Of a stretch of DNA of 30,408 bases, positions 23,068 to 30,408 are shown one piece after another. The position numbers and the translations under genes were made by a program. The DNA comes from an uncultured Chitinophagaceae bacterium (GTDB lineage Bacteria > Bacteroidota > Bacteroidia > Chitinophagales > Chitinophagaceae), in assembly GCA_934502905.1 (NCBI GenBank), contig CAKSVK010000022.1, positions 1 through 30,408 on the forward strand, written 5' to 3'. The first letter of the stretch is position 1, and each line of letters starts with the position of its first letter. Below the pieces are notes generated by a model. It ran no database searches, was not told where the DNA came from, and was given only the letters and a program-made list of their open reading frames with translations.

Positions 23068-24080
23068 AGTTGCGGCACTTTTATGGTGGTAGTAAATACA
23101 TTTTCATTCCCCTGTGCGTTTAACAGGTCAGTTCTGCCAAACAGCAAATGTAACCGTCTATGAACAGAGTTGAGCCCAAATCCGGTTCCGGTTTTAGGCT
23201 TCGACACTTCGAAATCAAAAGGGTTCTGCACGGTTATGACAAGCATATTTTCCGCAACGGCGGACCTGATGCCAATATCCACATTGCCTATAGTATCGTA
23301 CAATCCGAATTTAATAGCATTTTCTACAACAGGTTGCAATAATAATGCCGGCAGCTTCATCTGCAGACTGTCTTCACTGCTCTTAATATTAACAGAAAGG
23401 CGGTTGCCGAAGCGTACCTTTTCAATGTCCAGGTATAATTGCAGGTATTCAAACTCTTCAGACAACGTTACCCATTTGTCTTCTTCTTTTTTCAGGGTGC
23501 TTCTGAGATAATCTGAAAGCTGGTGCACCATTCCCCTGGCTGCGCGGGGGTCAGATACTACCAACGCGCTGATGGAGTTCAGGCTGTTAAATAAAAAATG
23601 GGGTTGTAATTGCTGTCGTAATTTAAACAACTCTGCATCCTTGGCGATCCTTTCTGCTTCATTTTTTCTCCGCTCCTGTTCTTTCTGTTCTTCCTGCGTA
23701 TACCATATCACATTCATCAGGATCACGCAAATAATGATCAGCCATGCAATTGCAGCACGGAGGTACAGCGTATCACTAAAGTTATCCGTTAGCATGCTAT
23801 TTTCAAACAGGGGAATGGTATACCGTGCTGCGGCCGTCCATACCACCACAAAAACCACGCTCAGCAGCAACAGGTAGGTGAGTCTCTCCCTGCGGGGTAA
23901 ATAGTATCTCAGGCAGTAGGTTATAAAGGCGCACACTGTTGCCAGCCACACATTACTTACAAGGCTGTCCATCCAGGCATCTTTCGGATGGTACCCCCAT
24001 TCAGATAAGATCAATGCATGAATAGCAGACCAAAGGAACCAGAATCCCAGGTATAAAAATTTATGTAAATAACTACCCAA
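23064..24080 (-). CDS. LytS-type sensor histidine kinase (His_kinase/YehU class)
   Basis: A 338-aa membrane kinase. The first ~130 residues hold four hydrophobic segments (about 8-28, 43-60, 68-88, 107-127), with little periplasmic domain, followed by a charged helical linker. The His_kinase block carries LRQQLQPHFLFNSLNSISALV with phospho-acceptor His161, and the ATPase domain has LLLQPVVENAIKFGL (N box) and TGFGLNSVHRRLHLLFG (G box). It has no recognisable sensor domain, so like other LytS-class kinases without one it probably senses a change within the membrane or through a partner; the LiaF-like protein of the same operon is the obvious candidate by analogy with Firmicutes LiaF-LiaS. It follows the DUF4288 gene by eight bases. 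Confidence 0.95.
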   Translation of the reverse strand: MGSYLHKFLYLGFWFLWSAIHALILSEWGYHPKDAWMDSLVSNVWLATVCAFITYCLRYYLPRRERLTYLLLLSVVFVVVWTAAARYTIPLFENSMLTDNFSDTLYLRAAIAWLIIICVILMNVIWYTQEEQKEQERRKNEAERIAKDAELFKLRQQLQPHFLFNSLNSISALVVSDPRAARGMVHQLSDYLRSTLKKEEDKWVTLSEEFEYLQLYLDIEKVRFGNRLSVNIKSSEDSLQMKLPALLLQPVVENAIKFGLYDTIGNVDIGIRSAVAENMLVITVQNPFDFEVSKPKTGTGFGLNSVHRRLHLLFGRTDLLNAQGNENVFTTTIKVPQL

Positions 24081-24088
24081 GCTGAGAT

Positions 24089-24448
24089 TTAAAATGTTTG
24101 CAGTACGGGAACATCCACATGATGTTTCAGGTGTTCCGCTTTTTTATGTACTACTTCCTCGTAGAGGTCCCCGTCTTCCTTCTCTTCAATATGACTGTAT
24201 AATTCGGCTCCGTCTGCCAGCTGGGCTATTTTGTGCAACTCGGCAACATTGATAAATTGCCACTGAACAAGCTTCTGCCTGTTATTAAAGAAGCTGTCTT
24301 CCTCCCTTACGCCAAGCGCATAAGCTTTTTCCAGCGCTTCCTTTTCATCTACAGCTTTAATAAGCCGCAGTTGCTCATCAAACTGCGGGGTATGCTTACC
24401 TTCTCCGCAGATAATCCTATATACAATTTTAGCCAGGAACCAATGCAT
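24089..24448 (-). CDS. DUF4288-domain protein
   Basis: A 119-aa soluble protein without signal peptide or membrane helix. The start, MHWFLAKIVYRIICGEGKHTPQFDEQLRLIKAVDEKEALEKAYALGVREEDSF, matches the DUF4288 pattern (WFLAKIVYRI..G......FDEQLRLI.A....EA..KA...G..E). The function of this domain is not known to me. It sits between the LiaF-like membrane protein (18 bases) and the kinase (8 bases), so it is firmly part of the signalling operon and may be an accessory cytoplasmic component. Confidence 0.85.
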   Translation of the reverse strand: MHWFLAKIVYRIICGEGKHTPQFDEQLRLIKAVDEKEALEKAYALGVREEDSFFNNRQKLVQWQFINVAELHKIAQLADGAELYSHIEEKEDGDLYEEVVHKKAEHLKHHVDVPVLQTF

Positions 24449-24466
24449 AATATCCGGTTTAAAATT

Positions 24467-25225
24467 CTAAAAGCTTTTAATTTCTATCCCCCCAAAAATA
24501 GTAGTGCCGTCTATCACCAGCACTTTACCGGGATCGGGGTGCGCTACCTGCGCCCGTTTATCTTCAAAGCCGCCGAAAATGGAAGTAGCGTTTGAACTTA
24601 CCGTCCAGCTGGCGGGAACAATGATCTTGGTGCCACCAAACACCTGGACCACTTCCAGCTTTGCAACTCCCTGTATATCAGCCTGGGAGCAATTGATCTC
24701 CGATCCACCCAGGATATTTACCACTTCCCCGCCCTTAAAGTTTTTTGCAAAAACAACTTTTTTAGAGCTTCCAAAAATGGAAACGCTCTCCAGTATATCA
24801 TTTTCATCGCCAACAACTCCATCCTGCGCCCCTGATACACCTATCCCCCTGTCATTACCGCCGCAGTCTGCCCCCATATCCCTGTATAATCTGGCCTTCT
24901 GCGATGATTTGGCAAAAATCAGGAATAGTCCCAGTACAATGATTCCTACCGGTAAGGCATGCCTTTTCAGGTTTGCGCCCGGCATTACCTTATCCGCAAG
25001 GAAAATACAGCCGACTCCTATCAGGATGATCCAGCCGGGTCCCCTGAATCCATGCCTGATGCCGACAAAAATACCCACCACGACCAGGATCATAGGCCAG
25101 CTTACCACCCAGCCCGGAAAATCTTCAATGGTTTGCTTAATTATAATTATTATGCCAATCAGCAACAAAATAAAGCCGGCCACTATGGTATCCCTGTTAT
25201 TTTTGCTTTTAAATGCGTTGGTCAT
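24467..25225 (-). CDS. LiaF-like transmembrane protein (LiaF-TM/DUF5668 plus YvqF C-terminal domain)
   Basis: A 252-aa membrane protein, the first gene of the operon. Four hydrophobic helices (about 14-30, 39-56, 64-78, 90-105) form the LiaF-TM part, followed by a soluble beta-rich domain with repeated 'iFGg' turns (SVSIFGSSKKVV, VVNILGGSEINCSQ, VVQVFGGTKIIVP, SIFGGFEDKR, TTIFGGIEIKSF), typical of the YvqF/LiaF C-terminal beta-helix-like domain. In Firmicutes LiaF inhibits the LiaS kinase until cell-wall antibiotics act. In Bacteroidota such proteins occur next to LytS/LytTR pairs. Start ATG 25225 gives a short charged N-terminus before the first helix. Confidence 0.9.
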   Translation of the reverse strand: MTNAFKSKNNRDTIVAGFILLLIGIIIIIKQTIEDFPGWVVSWPMILVVVGIFVGIRHGFRGPGWIILIGVGCIFLADKVMPGANLKRHALPVGIIVLGLFLIFAKSSQKARLYRDMGADCGGNDRGIGVSGAQDGVVGDENDILESVSIFGSSKKVVFAKNFKGGEVVNILGGSEINCSQADIQGVAKLEVVQVFGGTKIIVPASWTVSSNATSIFGGFEDKRAQVAHPDPGKVLVIDGTTIFGGIEIKSF

Positions 25226-25418
25226 ACGATCATAATTTCTGTAAAACTAGGTGCCCGGCAAATTACTGACCACCGGTAATAGGCTGCAGGGGTAAAATTG
25301 CCGGTAAAAACCGGAATAATTCCGGTAAAAAATACAGGAGGTCAAAAAAGGTTAGTAATGGTGAATAAAATTCCAGAATTCGAATATTATATAATAGTTT
25401 TTTATGGGCTTCAACCCC

Positions 25419-25426
25419 TATCTTTG
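25419..25426 (+). promoter_or_regulatory. Bacteroidota -7 element of the ATP synthase operon
   Basis: TATCTTTG is an exact TAnnTTTG match. It predicts transcription from about 25433, 13 bases before the chosen atpB ATG, and rules against the ATG at 25404, which lies upstream of it. No perfect -33 TTTG is present at 19-21 bases. Confidence 0.55.
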
Positions 25427-25445
25427 CGCAAATTTTCGGGGACGT

Positions 25446-26531
25446 ATGTGTAAAAAAAGCATTAAATCCTTATTGGTCACGGTTTTCAGCTCACTTATAC
25501 TACTTTATTCTAATATAACTATTGCTCAGGATCATGGCGGAAACCATGGGGATTCCGCGGAAAAGGAATTTGACGTTACAGCAACCATTCTTGATCATAT
25601 CAGAGACGACCACAGCTGGCATCTGTGGGGACATACTTCCCTTCCGTTACCGGTTATTCTTAAAACAGATAAAGGCTTTGAAACTTTCTCTTCTGCGAAA
25701 CTGGTTGGCGAACACCATGAGCCGGTAGTATACAACGGCAACTATCCTTATAAATCTATCGAAGGAAAGATAAAAGTAGTAAATGAAGACGGATCGGTAA
25801 ACGAGGAAGCTTCAAAAAAAATACTCGATATATCTGTTACCAAGAACGTAGCTTCTATGTTCTTCACTGTTTTTCTGCTGATCGTTATTTTTGTGGGCGT
25901 AGCGCGGGCTTACCGGAAAACAGGTGTCACCTCTGCTCCGAAAGGTTTTCAGTCTTTTATTGAACCGATCATATTGTTTGTGCGCGATGAAATAGCTAAA
26001 CCTTATCTCGGTCATCATTATGCCAGGTTCATGCCTTTTCTGCTCAGCGTATTCTTTTTTATATGGATCAATAATATGATGGGACTTGTTCCCTTTTATC
26101 CAGGCGCAGCAAACCTGAGCGGTAATATTGCCTTCACCATGACGCTGGCGCTGTTTACTTTCGTTATTGTGAATGTAAATGGTAAAAAAGGCTACTGGGA
26201 GCACATTTTCTGGATGCCCGGATTACCCACCCCCATGAAAATTTTCCTGGCGCCGATTGAATTACTGGGCGTATTCATCAAACCCGTTTCGCTGATGATA
26301 CGTTTGTTCGCCAATATCACTGCAGGGCATATCCTCGTAATGAGCCTGATCTGCCTGATTTTTATATTTAAATCGGTGGCAGCTTCTGCGATCGCGGTTC
26401 CGTTTGCGGTATTCATTTATACCATTGAGTTGCTGGTAGCCTTTTTGCAGGCATTTATCTTTACAATGTTATCAGCTTTATATATCGGTATGGCAATTGA
26501 GGAACACCATGAAGAAGAGCTGATGCTGTAA
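25446..26531 (+). CDS. atpB: F-type ATP synthase subunit a
   Basis: The membrane stator subunit that forms the proton half-channels of F0. It is 361 aa from ATG 25446, chosen because an exact promoter element lies just before it and because it gives a clean signal peptide (MCKKSIKSLLVTVFSSLILLYSNITIAQ). The enterobacterial protein is about 270 aa; here an extra ~130-residue secreted N-terminal section precedes the first membrane helix (about 136-153), a feature typical of Bacteroidota. Essential channel residues are present: Arg286 in SLMIRLFANITAGH, and the FINN/NNMMGLVPF block around 208-217. It ends with the helix FTMLSALYIGMAIEEHHEEELML. It is the first gene of atpB-E-F-H-A. Confidence 0.96.
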   Translation: MCKKSIKSLLVTVFSSLILLYSNITIAQDHGGNHGDSAEKEFDVTATILDHIRDDHSWHLWGHTSLPLPVILKTDKGFETFSSAKLVGEHHEPVVYNGNYPYKSIEGKIKVVNEDGSVNEEASKKILDISVTKNVASMFFTVFLLIVIFVGVARAYRKTGVTSAPKGFQSFIEPIILFVRDEIAKPYLGHHYARFMPFLLSVFFFIWINNMMGLVPFYPGAANLSGNIAFTMTLALFTFVIVNVNGKKGYWEHIFWMPGLPTPMKIFLAPIELLGVFIKPVSLMIRLFANITAGHILVMSLICLIFIFKSVAASAIAVPFAVFIYTIELLVAFLQAFIFTMLSALYIGMAIEEHHEEELML

Positions 26532-26560
26532 TGTAATTAAACGTTTTTATTCACTTTTAA

Positions 26561-26785
<225 letters not shown>

Positions 26786-26816
26786 TTTCCACAGGGTAAA
26801 ACCGGTAACAGAATTC

Positions 26817-26854
26817 AGTACAGATTTCCAGCACAGGGCGAAGAAATCTGTACT
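26817..26854 (+). promoter_or_regulatory. Perfect 12-bp stem-loop between atpE and atpF
   Basis: AGTACAGATTTC (26817-26828) pairs without mismatch with GAAATCTGTACT (26843-26854); the loop is 14 bases. No long T-tract follows, so it is more likely an RNA stability or processing element, or a weak attenuator, than a full terminator. Confidence 0.6.
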
Positions 26855-26887
26855 TCTTAAAAAATCGAGCTTTTAAAGCATAATTAT

Positions 26888-27397
26888 ATGTTGTTAGAAA
26901 TAAATCCTTTGGTACTCCCCGATCCCGGGCTGGTTATTTGGTCTACACTGGCATTCCTGATCCTTTTGTTTGTTTTGGGCAAGTTTGCCTGGAAACCGAT
27001 CATGAAAGCCATCGGCGAACGTGAGCAGGGCATTAATGATGCCATTGCCAGCGCCGAAAAGGTAAAGGCTGAAATGGCACAACTGAAAAATGATAATGAA
27101 AGGCTATTGGCTGCTGCAAGGGAAGAAAGGACACAGATACTGAACGAAGCAAAAGCCATGCGCGACAAGATCATCAACGAGGCAAAAGAGCAGGCAAAAG
27201 CAGAAGCTTCCAAAATAATGGCCGATACGCACCTGGCGATCGAAAACCAGAAAATGGCTGCTATTATCGACCTCAAGAACCAGGTAGGAAACCTGGTGAT
27301 AGAGGTATCTGAAAAAGTGATCCGCCGCGAGTTATCCGGTAAGACTGAACAGGAGAAGTTCATCAGGGAATTAACCAACGATATTAAACTGAATTAG
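26888..27397 (+). CDS. atpF: F-type ATP synthase subunit b
   Basis: A 169-aa stator stalk subunit. One N-terminal membrane helix (about 15-31, GLVIWSTLAFLILLFVL) is followed by KFAWKPIMKAIGERE, the standard b-subunit hinge, and then a long charged coiled coil (about 45-165, rich in Ala, Glu, Lys) that pairs with the second b copy and reaches the delta subunit. Length is normal. Only one b gene is present, so b2 homodimers are expected and not b/b'. It sits between two intergenic hairpins. Confidence 0.96.
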   Translation: MLLEINPLVLPDPGLVIWSTLAFLILLFVLGKFAWKPIMKAIGEREQGINDAIASAEKVKAEMAQLKNDNERLLAAAREERTQILNEAKAMRDKIINEAKEQAKAEASKIMADTHLAIENQKMAAIIDLKNQVGNLVIEVSEKVIRRELSGKTEQEKFIRELTNDIKLN

Positions 27398-27410
27398 TAA
27401 CAGGGAAAAC

Positions 27411-27430
27411 GGTCCCGTAGTTGCGGGATC
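27411..27430 (+). promoter_or_regulatory. Short hairpin between atpF and atpH
   Basis: GGTCCCG (27411-27417) pairs with CGGGATC (27424-27430), seven pairs including one G-U, with a six-base loop. No T-tract follows. Confidence 0.4.
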
Positions 27431-27457
27431 ACATTTTCAAATTTTCAAATCACTACA

Positions 27458-28021
27458 ATGCTTCATCCCCGTTTAGCTGCCAGGTATGCCAAAAGTATTA
27501 TAGATCTGGCTGTGGAGCAAAACCAGTTGGATACGGTATACGCTGATATGAAATTCCTGCAGTCTGTATGCAAACAGAGTAAGGAGTTTGTTGCTGTCAT
27601 CAAGAGCCCGGTCATTACTGCTGATAAAAAGGTGAATATACTGGAAGCGATTACCAACGGTAAAGTGAGTAAACTAACAGCTTCCTTCAACAGTCTGCTG
27701 GTTAAAAAAGGAAGGGAAGGTATTTTGCCGGAGATCATTGATGCGGCTATTGAGCAATACAACGCCATAAAAGGTATCTATAGGGTTAAGCTGACCACTG
27801 CCCAGCCCATCAGCGAAGAGTTGCGGAACGCCATAGAGCAAAAAGTAAAAAAAGAAGCCGGTTTGGGAAATGTGGAATTGGAGACGGCCGTAAAAGATGA
27901 ACTGATCGGGGGATTTGTGCTGGAGTTCAACAACAACCTGGTGGACGCCAGCGTGTTAAGGGATCTCAAGGATATCCGCAAGCAGTTCAGGGACAATGTT
28001 TATATCAAAAGTATCAGATAG
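27458..28021 (+). CDS. atpH: F-type ATP synthase subunit delta
   Basis: A 187-aa protein that ties F1 to the b-subunit stalk (OSCP family). N-terminal helical domain: RLAARYAKSIIDLAVEQNQLDTVYADM, with FVAVIKSPVITADKKVNILEAI. The C-terminal domain carries the family's best-conserved stretch: YRVKLTTAQPISEELRNAIEQKVKKEAG, then ELIGGFVLEFNNNLVDASVLRDLKDIRKQF. It has no membrane segment. It is followed 45 bases later by atpA. Confidence 0.96.
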   Translation: MLHPRLAARYAKSIIDLAVEQNQLDTVYADMKFLQSVCKQSKEFVAVIKSPVITADKKVNILEAITNGKVSKLTASFNSLLVKKGREGILPEIIDAAIEQYNAIKGIYRVKLTTAQPISEELRNAIEQKVKKEAGLGNVELETAVKDELIGGFVLEFNNNLVDASVLRDLKDIRKQFRDNVYIKSIR

Positions 28022-28066
28022 TATTAGTATCTATAAAAATTTCTTTAACAACTATAAATTTAAAAT

Positions 28067-29644
28067 ATGGCAGACATTAAGCCCGACGAAATAAGCGCCA
28101 TACTCCGCCAGCAACTGAGCAACTTTAATCCTGGCGCAGACCTGGAAGAAGTTGGAACCGTTTTGCAGGTAGGTGATGGTATTGCACGTGTTTACGGTTT
28201 GAACAACGTACGTGCTGGAGAGCTGGTTGAGTTTGAAAACGGCGTAAAAGCGGTTGCATTGAACCTTGAAGAGGACAATGTGGGTGTGGTGTTGATGGGT
28301 GAGTCAACAGAGATCAAAGAAGGCAATAAAGTAAAAAGGACCGGGAAGATCGCCTCGCTGAAAGTAGGGGAAAATCTTGCCGGACGTGTTATAAATGTGC
28401 TGGGTGAACCAATTGACGGTAAAGGTCCTATCACCGGTGAATTGTACGAAATGCCGCTGGAGCGTAAAGCGCCCGGGGTTATCTTCCGTGAACCCGTGAA
28501 GGAACCACTTCAAACCGGTATCAAAGCAATCGATGCCATGATCCCTATCGGACGTGGGCAACGTGAGCTGATCATCGGCGACCGCCAGACAGGTAAAACA
28601 GCTATTGCTATTGATACGATTATTAACCAGAAAGAGTTTCATAAAGCCGGTAAAACAGTTTACTGTATTTACGTGGCATGTGGTCAAAAAGCCTCCACTA
28701 TCGCCAACGTGATGAAAACACTGGAAGATAACGGAGCTATGGAATATACCGTCATCGTAGCGGCTTCAGCTTCCGATCCGGCTCCCCAGCAGTTCTTTGC
28801 ACCATATGCGGGTGCTGCTATTGGGGAATATTTCCGTGATACCGGTCGCCCTGCATTGATTGTGTATGATGACCTTAGTAAGCAGGCAGTGGCTTACCGT
28901 GAGGTATCCCTGCTGTTGCGTCGCCCCCCGGGACGTGAGGCTTACCCCGGTGACGTATTCTACCTGCACAGTCGTTTGCTGGAGCGTGCCGCCAAAGTCA
29001 TCAGTGACGATGCGGTTGCCAAACAAATGAACGATGTGCCGGATAGTATCCGCCACCTGATCAAAGGGGGAGGATCATTAACGGCGCTGCCTATTATTGA
29101 AACACAGGCAGGTGACGTATCTGCTTATATTCCTACAAACGTGATCTCCATTACCGACGGTCAGATATTCCTGGAATCCAACCTGTTCAACGCAGGTGTT
29201 CGTCCAGCGATCAACGTGGGTATTTCGGTTAGCCGTGTGGGTGGTAATGCACAGATCAAATCCATGAAAAAGGTATCCGGTACATTAAAGCTCGATCAGG
29301 CTATGTATCGCGAGCTGGAAGCCTTCTCTAAATTCGGCGGCGACCTGGATGCTGCAACCAAGTCGGTTATTGATAAAGGTGCCAGGAACGTGGAAATATT
29401 GAAACAACCTCAATATACCCCGTTTGCCGTTGAAAAGCAGGTAGCTATCATTTACCTGGGTACCCAGGGACTGCTGAGAGACCTTCCTGTAAATAAAGTA
29501 AGAGAGTTCGAGGACATCTTCCTGCTGGAGATGGAAAATAAGTTGCCTGAGGTATTAGCGGAGTTCAAGAAAGGAAACCTTCCGGAAGAAGGTATTAAGA
29601 AAATGGCCGAGCTGGCAGGTAATATCATAGGAACCTTCAGGTAG
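28067..29644 (+). CDS. atpA: F-type ATP synthase subunit alpha
   Basis: The 525-aa non-catalytic nucleotide-binding subunit of F1. N-terminal beta-barrel (about 25-95), then the nucleotide-binding domain with P-loop GDRQTGKT (171-178), the block [48 protein letters not shown] with the Walker-B aspartates, and the alpha-subunit signature [14 protein letters not shown]; the C-terminal domain is helical. Every expected element is present. Remarkably, an intrinsic terminator follows 32 bases after the stop, and atpG, which often comes next, is not here. Confidence 0.98.
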   Translation: MADIKPDEISAILRQQLSNFNPGADLEEVGTVLQVGDGIARVYGLNNVRAGELVEFENGVKAVALNLEEDNVGVVLMGESTEIKEGNKVKRTGKIASLKVGENLAGRVINVLGEPIDGKGPITGELYEMPLERKAPGVIFREPVKEPLQTGIKAIDAMIPIGRGQRELIIGDRQTGKTAIAIDTIINQKEFHKAGKTVYCIYVACGQKASTIANVMKTLEDNGAMEYTVIVAASASDPAPQQFFAPYAGAAIGEYFRDTGRPALIVYDDLSKQAVAYREVSLLLRRPPGREAYPGDVFYLHSRLLERAAKVISDDAVAKQMNDVPDSIRHLIKGGGSLTALPIIETQAGDVSAYIPTNVISITDGQIFLESNLFNAGVRPAINVGISVSRVGGNAQIKSMKKVSGTLKLDQAMYRELEAFSKFGGDLDAATKSVIDKGARNVEILKQPQYTPFAVEKQVAIIYLGTQGLLRDLPVNKVREFEDIFLLEMENKLPEVLAEFKKGNLPEEGIKKMAELAGNIIGTFR

Positions 29645-29675
29645 GAATACATATTTATCTTACATTAATATTGTT

Positions 29676-29704
29676 GAGCCCGGATTTTATCCGGGCTTTT
29701 TTTG
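29676..29704 (+). terminator. Intrinsic terminator after atpA
   Basis: AGCCCGGA (29677-29684) pairs perfectly with TCCGGGCT (29690-29697) around a five-base loop and is followed by a run of T. It closes the atpBEFHA transcript. Confidence 0.93.
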
Positions 29705-29876
29705 TCAATTTTCGACGGACGCCCTTCCTCAGAATACTTCTGCTACAATAAATACGTTTCTAACAGGAATGATTAGGTGTTAGTGCTTATATGTATTAAC
29801 ATTTGATAAACCATCAACTAATCGATAAAAACCGTTAAATGGCCGAATTCTAAAGAACAATGAGTATTTACCACTA

Positions 29877-29884
29877 TACATTTG
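29877..29884 (+). promoter_or_regulatory. Bacteroidota -7 element upstream of the last gene
   Basis: TACATTTG is an exact TAnnTTTG match, 45 bases before the ATG, lying within the short inverted repeat CACTA...TAGTG (29872-29889). No -33 TTTG at the expected distance. Confidence 0.45.
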
Positions 29885-29929
29885 TAGTGTATAATACTTA
29901 TTCTAAGAAAAGATCATAAACCCTGTATC

Positions 29930-30408
29930 ATGAAAACGAAACCCTGTTTCGACATCCGTAAGCTCATCCTCGCTGTATTGGTGTCTATAGCATCTGTAGC
30001 GGGCATAAAGGTAAATGCCCAGGCAACATATGCAGTTCCGGTAAGTATTGGAAATGTACCGTGTTCCAGTTCCGTAGCCAAGGGGTTTATGCAGTTTCGA
30101 TACACCTCCGACAATTTAACGCTGGCTACAGTGCCTCCTACAAGCTGTAATCTTTCGGGATTGGCATCGCCGGGGTTTTATGAATATAATTCAAGCATTT
30201 CTTACAACCCGGCTGACCAGAATCTATATTATACCCGGTATAATGCTCCTCATACGTATGTCTGGAGATGGAAGCCTGGTTCAGCCTGTCCCCCAACTAC
30301 TGCGTTATTGACAGTATATCATAACACCTACGTGGTGGGACTTACATTTGATTCTGAAGGAATAGGATACCAGTTGATATATACGGGTTCCTACCCGTAT
30401 GGACTTGC
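29930..30408 (+). CDS. Secreted protein of unknown function, N-terminal part (3' end outside window)
   Basis: Open from ATG 29930 to the window end (159 full codons, no stop). A signal peptide is clear: MKTKPCFDIRK, hydrophobic LILAVLVSIASVAGI, then VNAQA, a typical cleavage region. The mature part is rich in Tyr, Ser, Asn and Pro with aromatic beta-strand pattern (YEYNSSISYNPADQNLYYTRYN, TYVWRWKP, VVGLTFDSEGIGYQLIYTG). The 'YNPADQNLYYTRYN' and 'VGLTFDSEGIGY' phrases resemble beta-propeller blades of secreted Bacteroidota proteins, but I cannot name a family. Four cysteines in this stretch might form disulfides. It is transcribed separately from the ATP synthase genes. Confidence 0.8.
   Translation, partial: MKTKPCFDIRKLILAVLVSIASVAGIKVNAQATYAVPVSIGNVPCSSSVAKGFMQFRYTSDNLTLATVPPTSCNLSGLASPGFYEYNSSISYNPADQNLYYTRYNAPHTYVWRWKPGSACPPTTALLTVYHNTYVVGLTFDSEGIGYQLIYTGSYPYGL

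Noticed and set aside
24504..25235. Plus-strand open frame of 243 codons opposite the LiaF-like gene
   Set aside because: Proline/serine/threonine-rich antisense shadow; the minus-strand product has recognisable domains.

Overview
The window reads as a piece of a Bacteroidota chromosome, most likely family Chitinophagaceae (Chitinophaga/Niastella-like). This is inferred from two SusC/SusD outer-membrane uptake pairs, a FecR anti-sigma factor with the Bacteroidota-type C-terminal domain, an ATP synthase subunit a with a long secreted N-terminal extension, LytS/LytTR two-component genes and Bacteroidota-type -7 promoter elements (TAnnTTTG). No species assignment is possible from sequence reading alone.

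Layout. The first 316 bases are the 3' end of dnaA, closed by a terminator. Next is a minus-strand operon fecR-susC-susD (7328 to 794), an anti-sigma-regulated uptake system whose ECF sigma gene is not next to it. A plus-strand operon deoR-susC-susD (7727-12942) follows and ends in a strong terminator; here a DeoR-family repressor replaces the usual sigma/anti-sigma or hybrid two-component control. From 13173 to 22018 lie housekeeping and envelope genes: an Lgt-like lipoprotein diacylglyceryl transferase, a bacilliredoxin, an Hsp20 chaperone, a secreted protein of unknown function, an S4-domain RNA-binding protein, a dipeptidyl peptidase IV, nadC with a SUI1/YciH factor, and an NlpE-like lipoprotein. 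From 25225 down to 22327 runs a four-gene minus-strand operon: LiaF-like membrane protein, DUF4288 protein, LytS-type kinase and LytTR regulator, probably an envelope-stress sensing unit. From 25446 to 29644 is the ATP synthase operon atpB-E-F-H-A, which stops at a terminator without atpG. The last gene is a secreted protein cut by the window end.

The most unusual material is non-coding. A compact element of about 100 nt at 22197-22298 folds into four hairpins inside a closing stem, with G-U pairs that favour the minus strand. A structured remnant at 20055-20250 looks like the 5' part of a group II intron, with a possible IBS1/EBS1 pairing. Two related copies of a palindromic intergenic repeat (about 14505 and 17199), a degenerate 7-base repeat at 13121, a 12-bp perfect hairpin between atpE and atpF, and a plus-strand terminator with no gene in front of it (583-610) are also present. 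No rRNA, tRNA, CRISPR array, complete insertion sequence, phage or defence system was seen.
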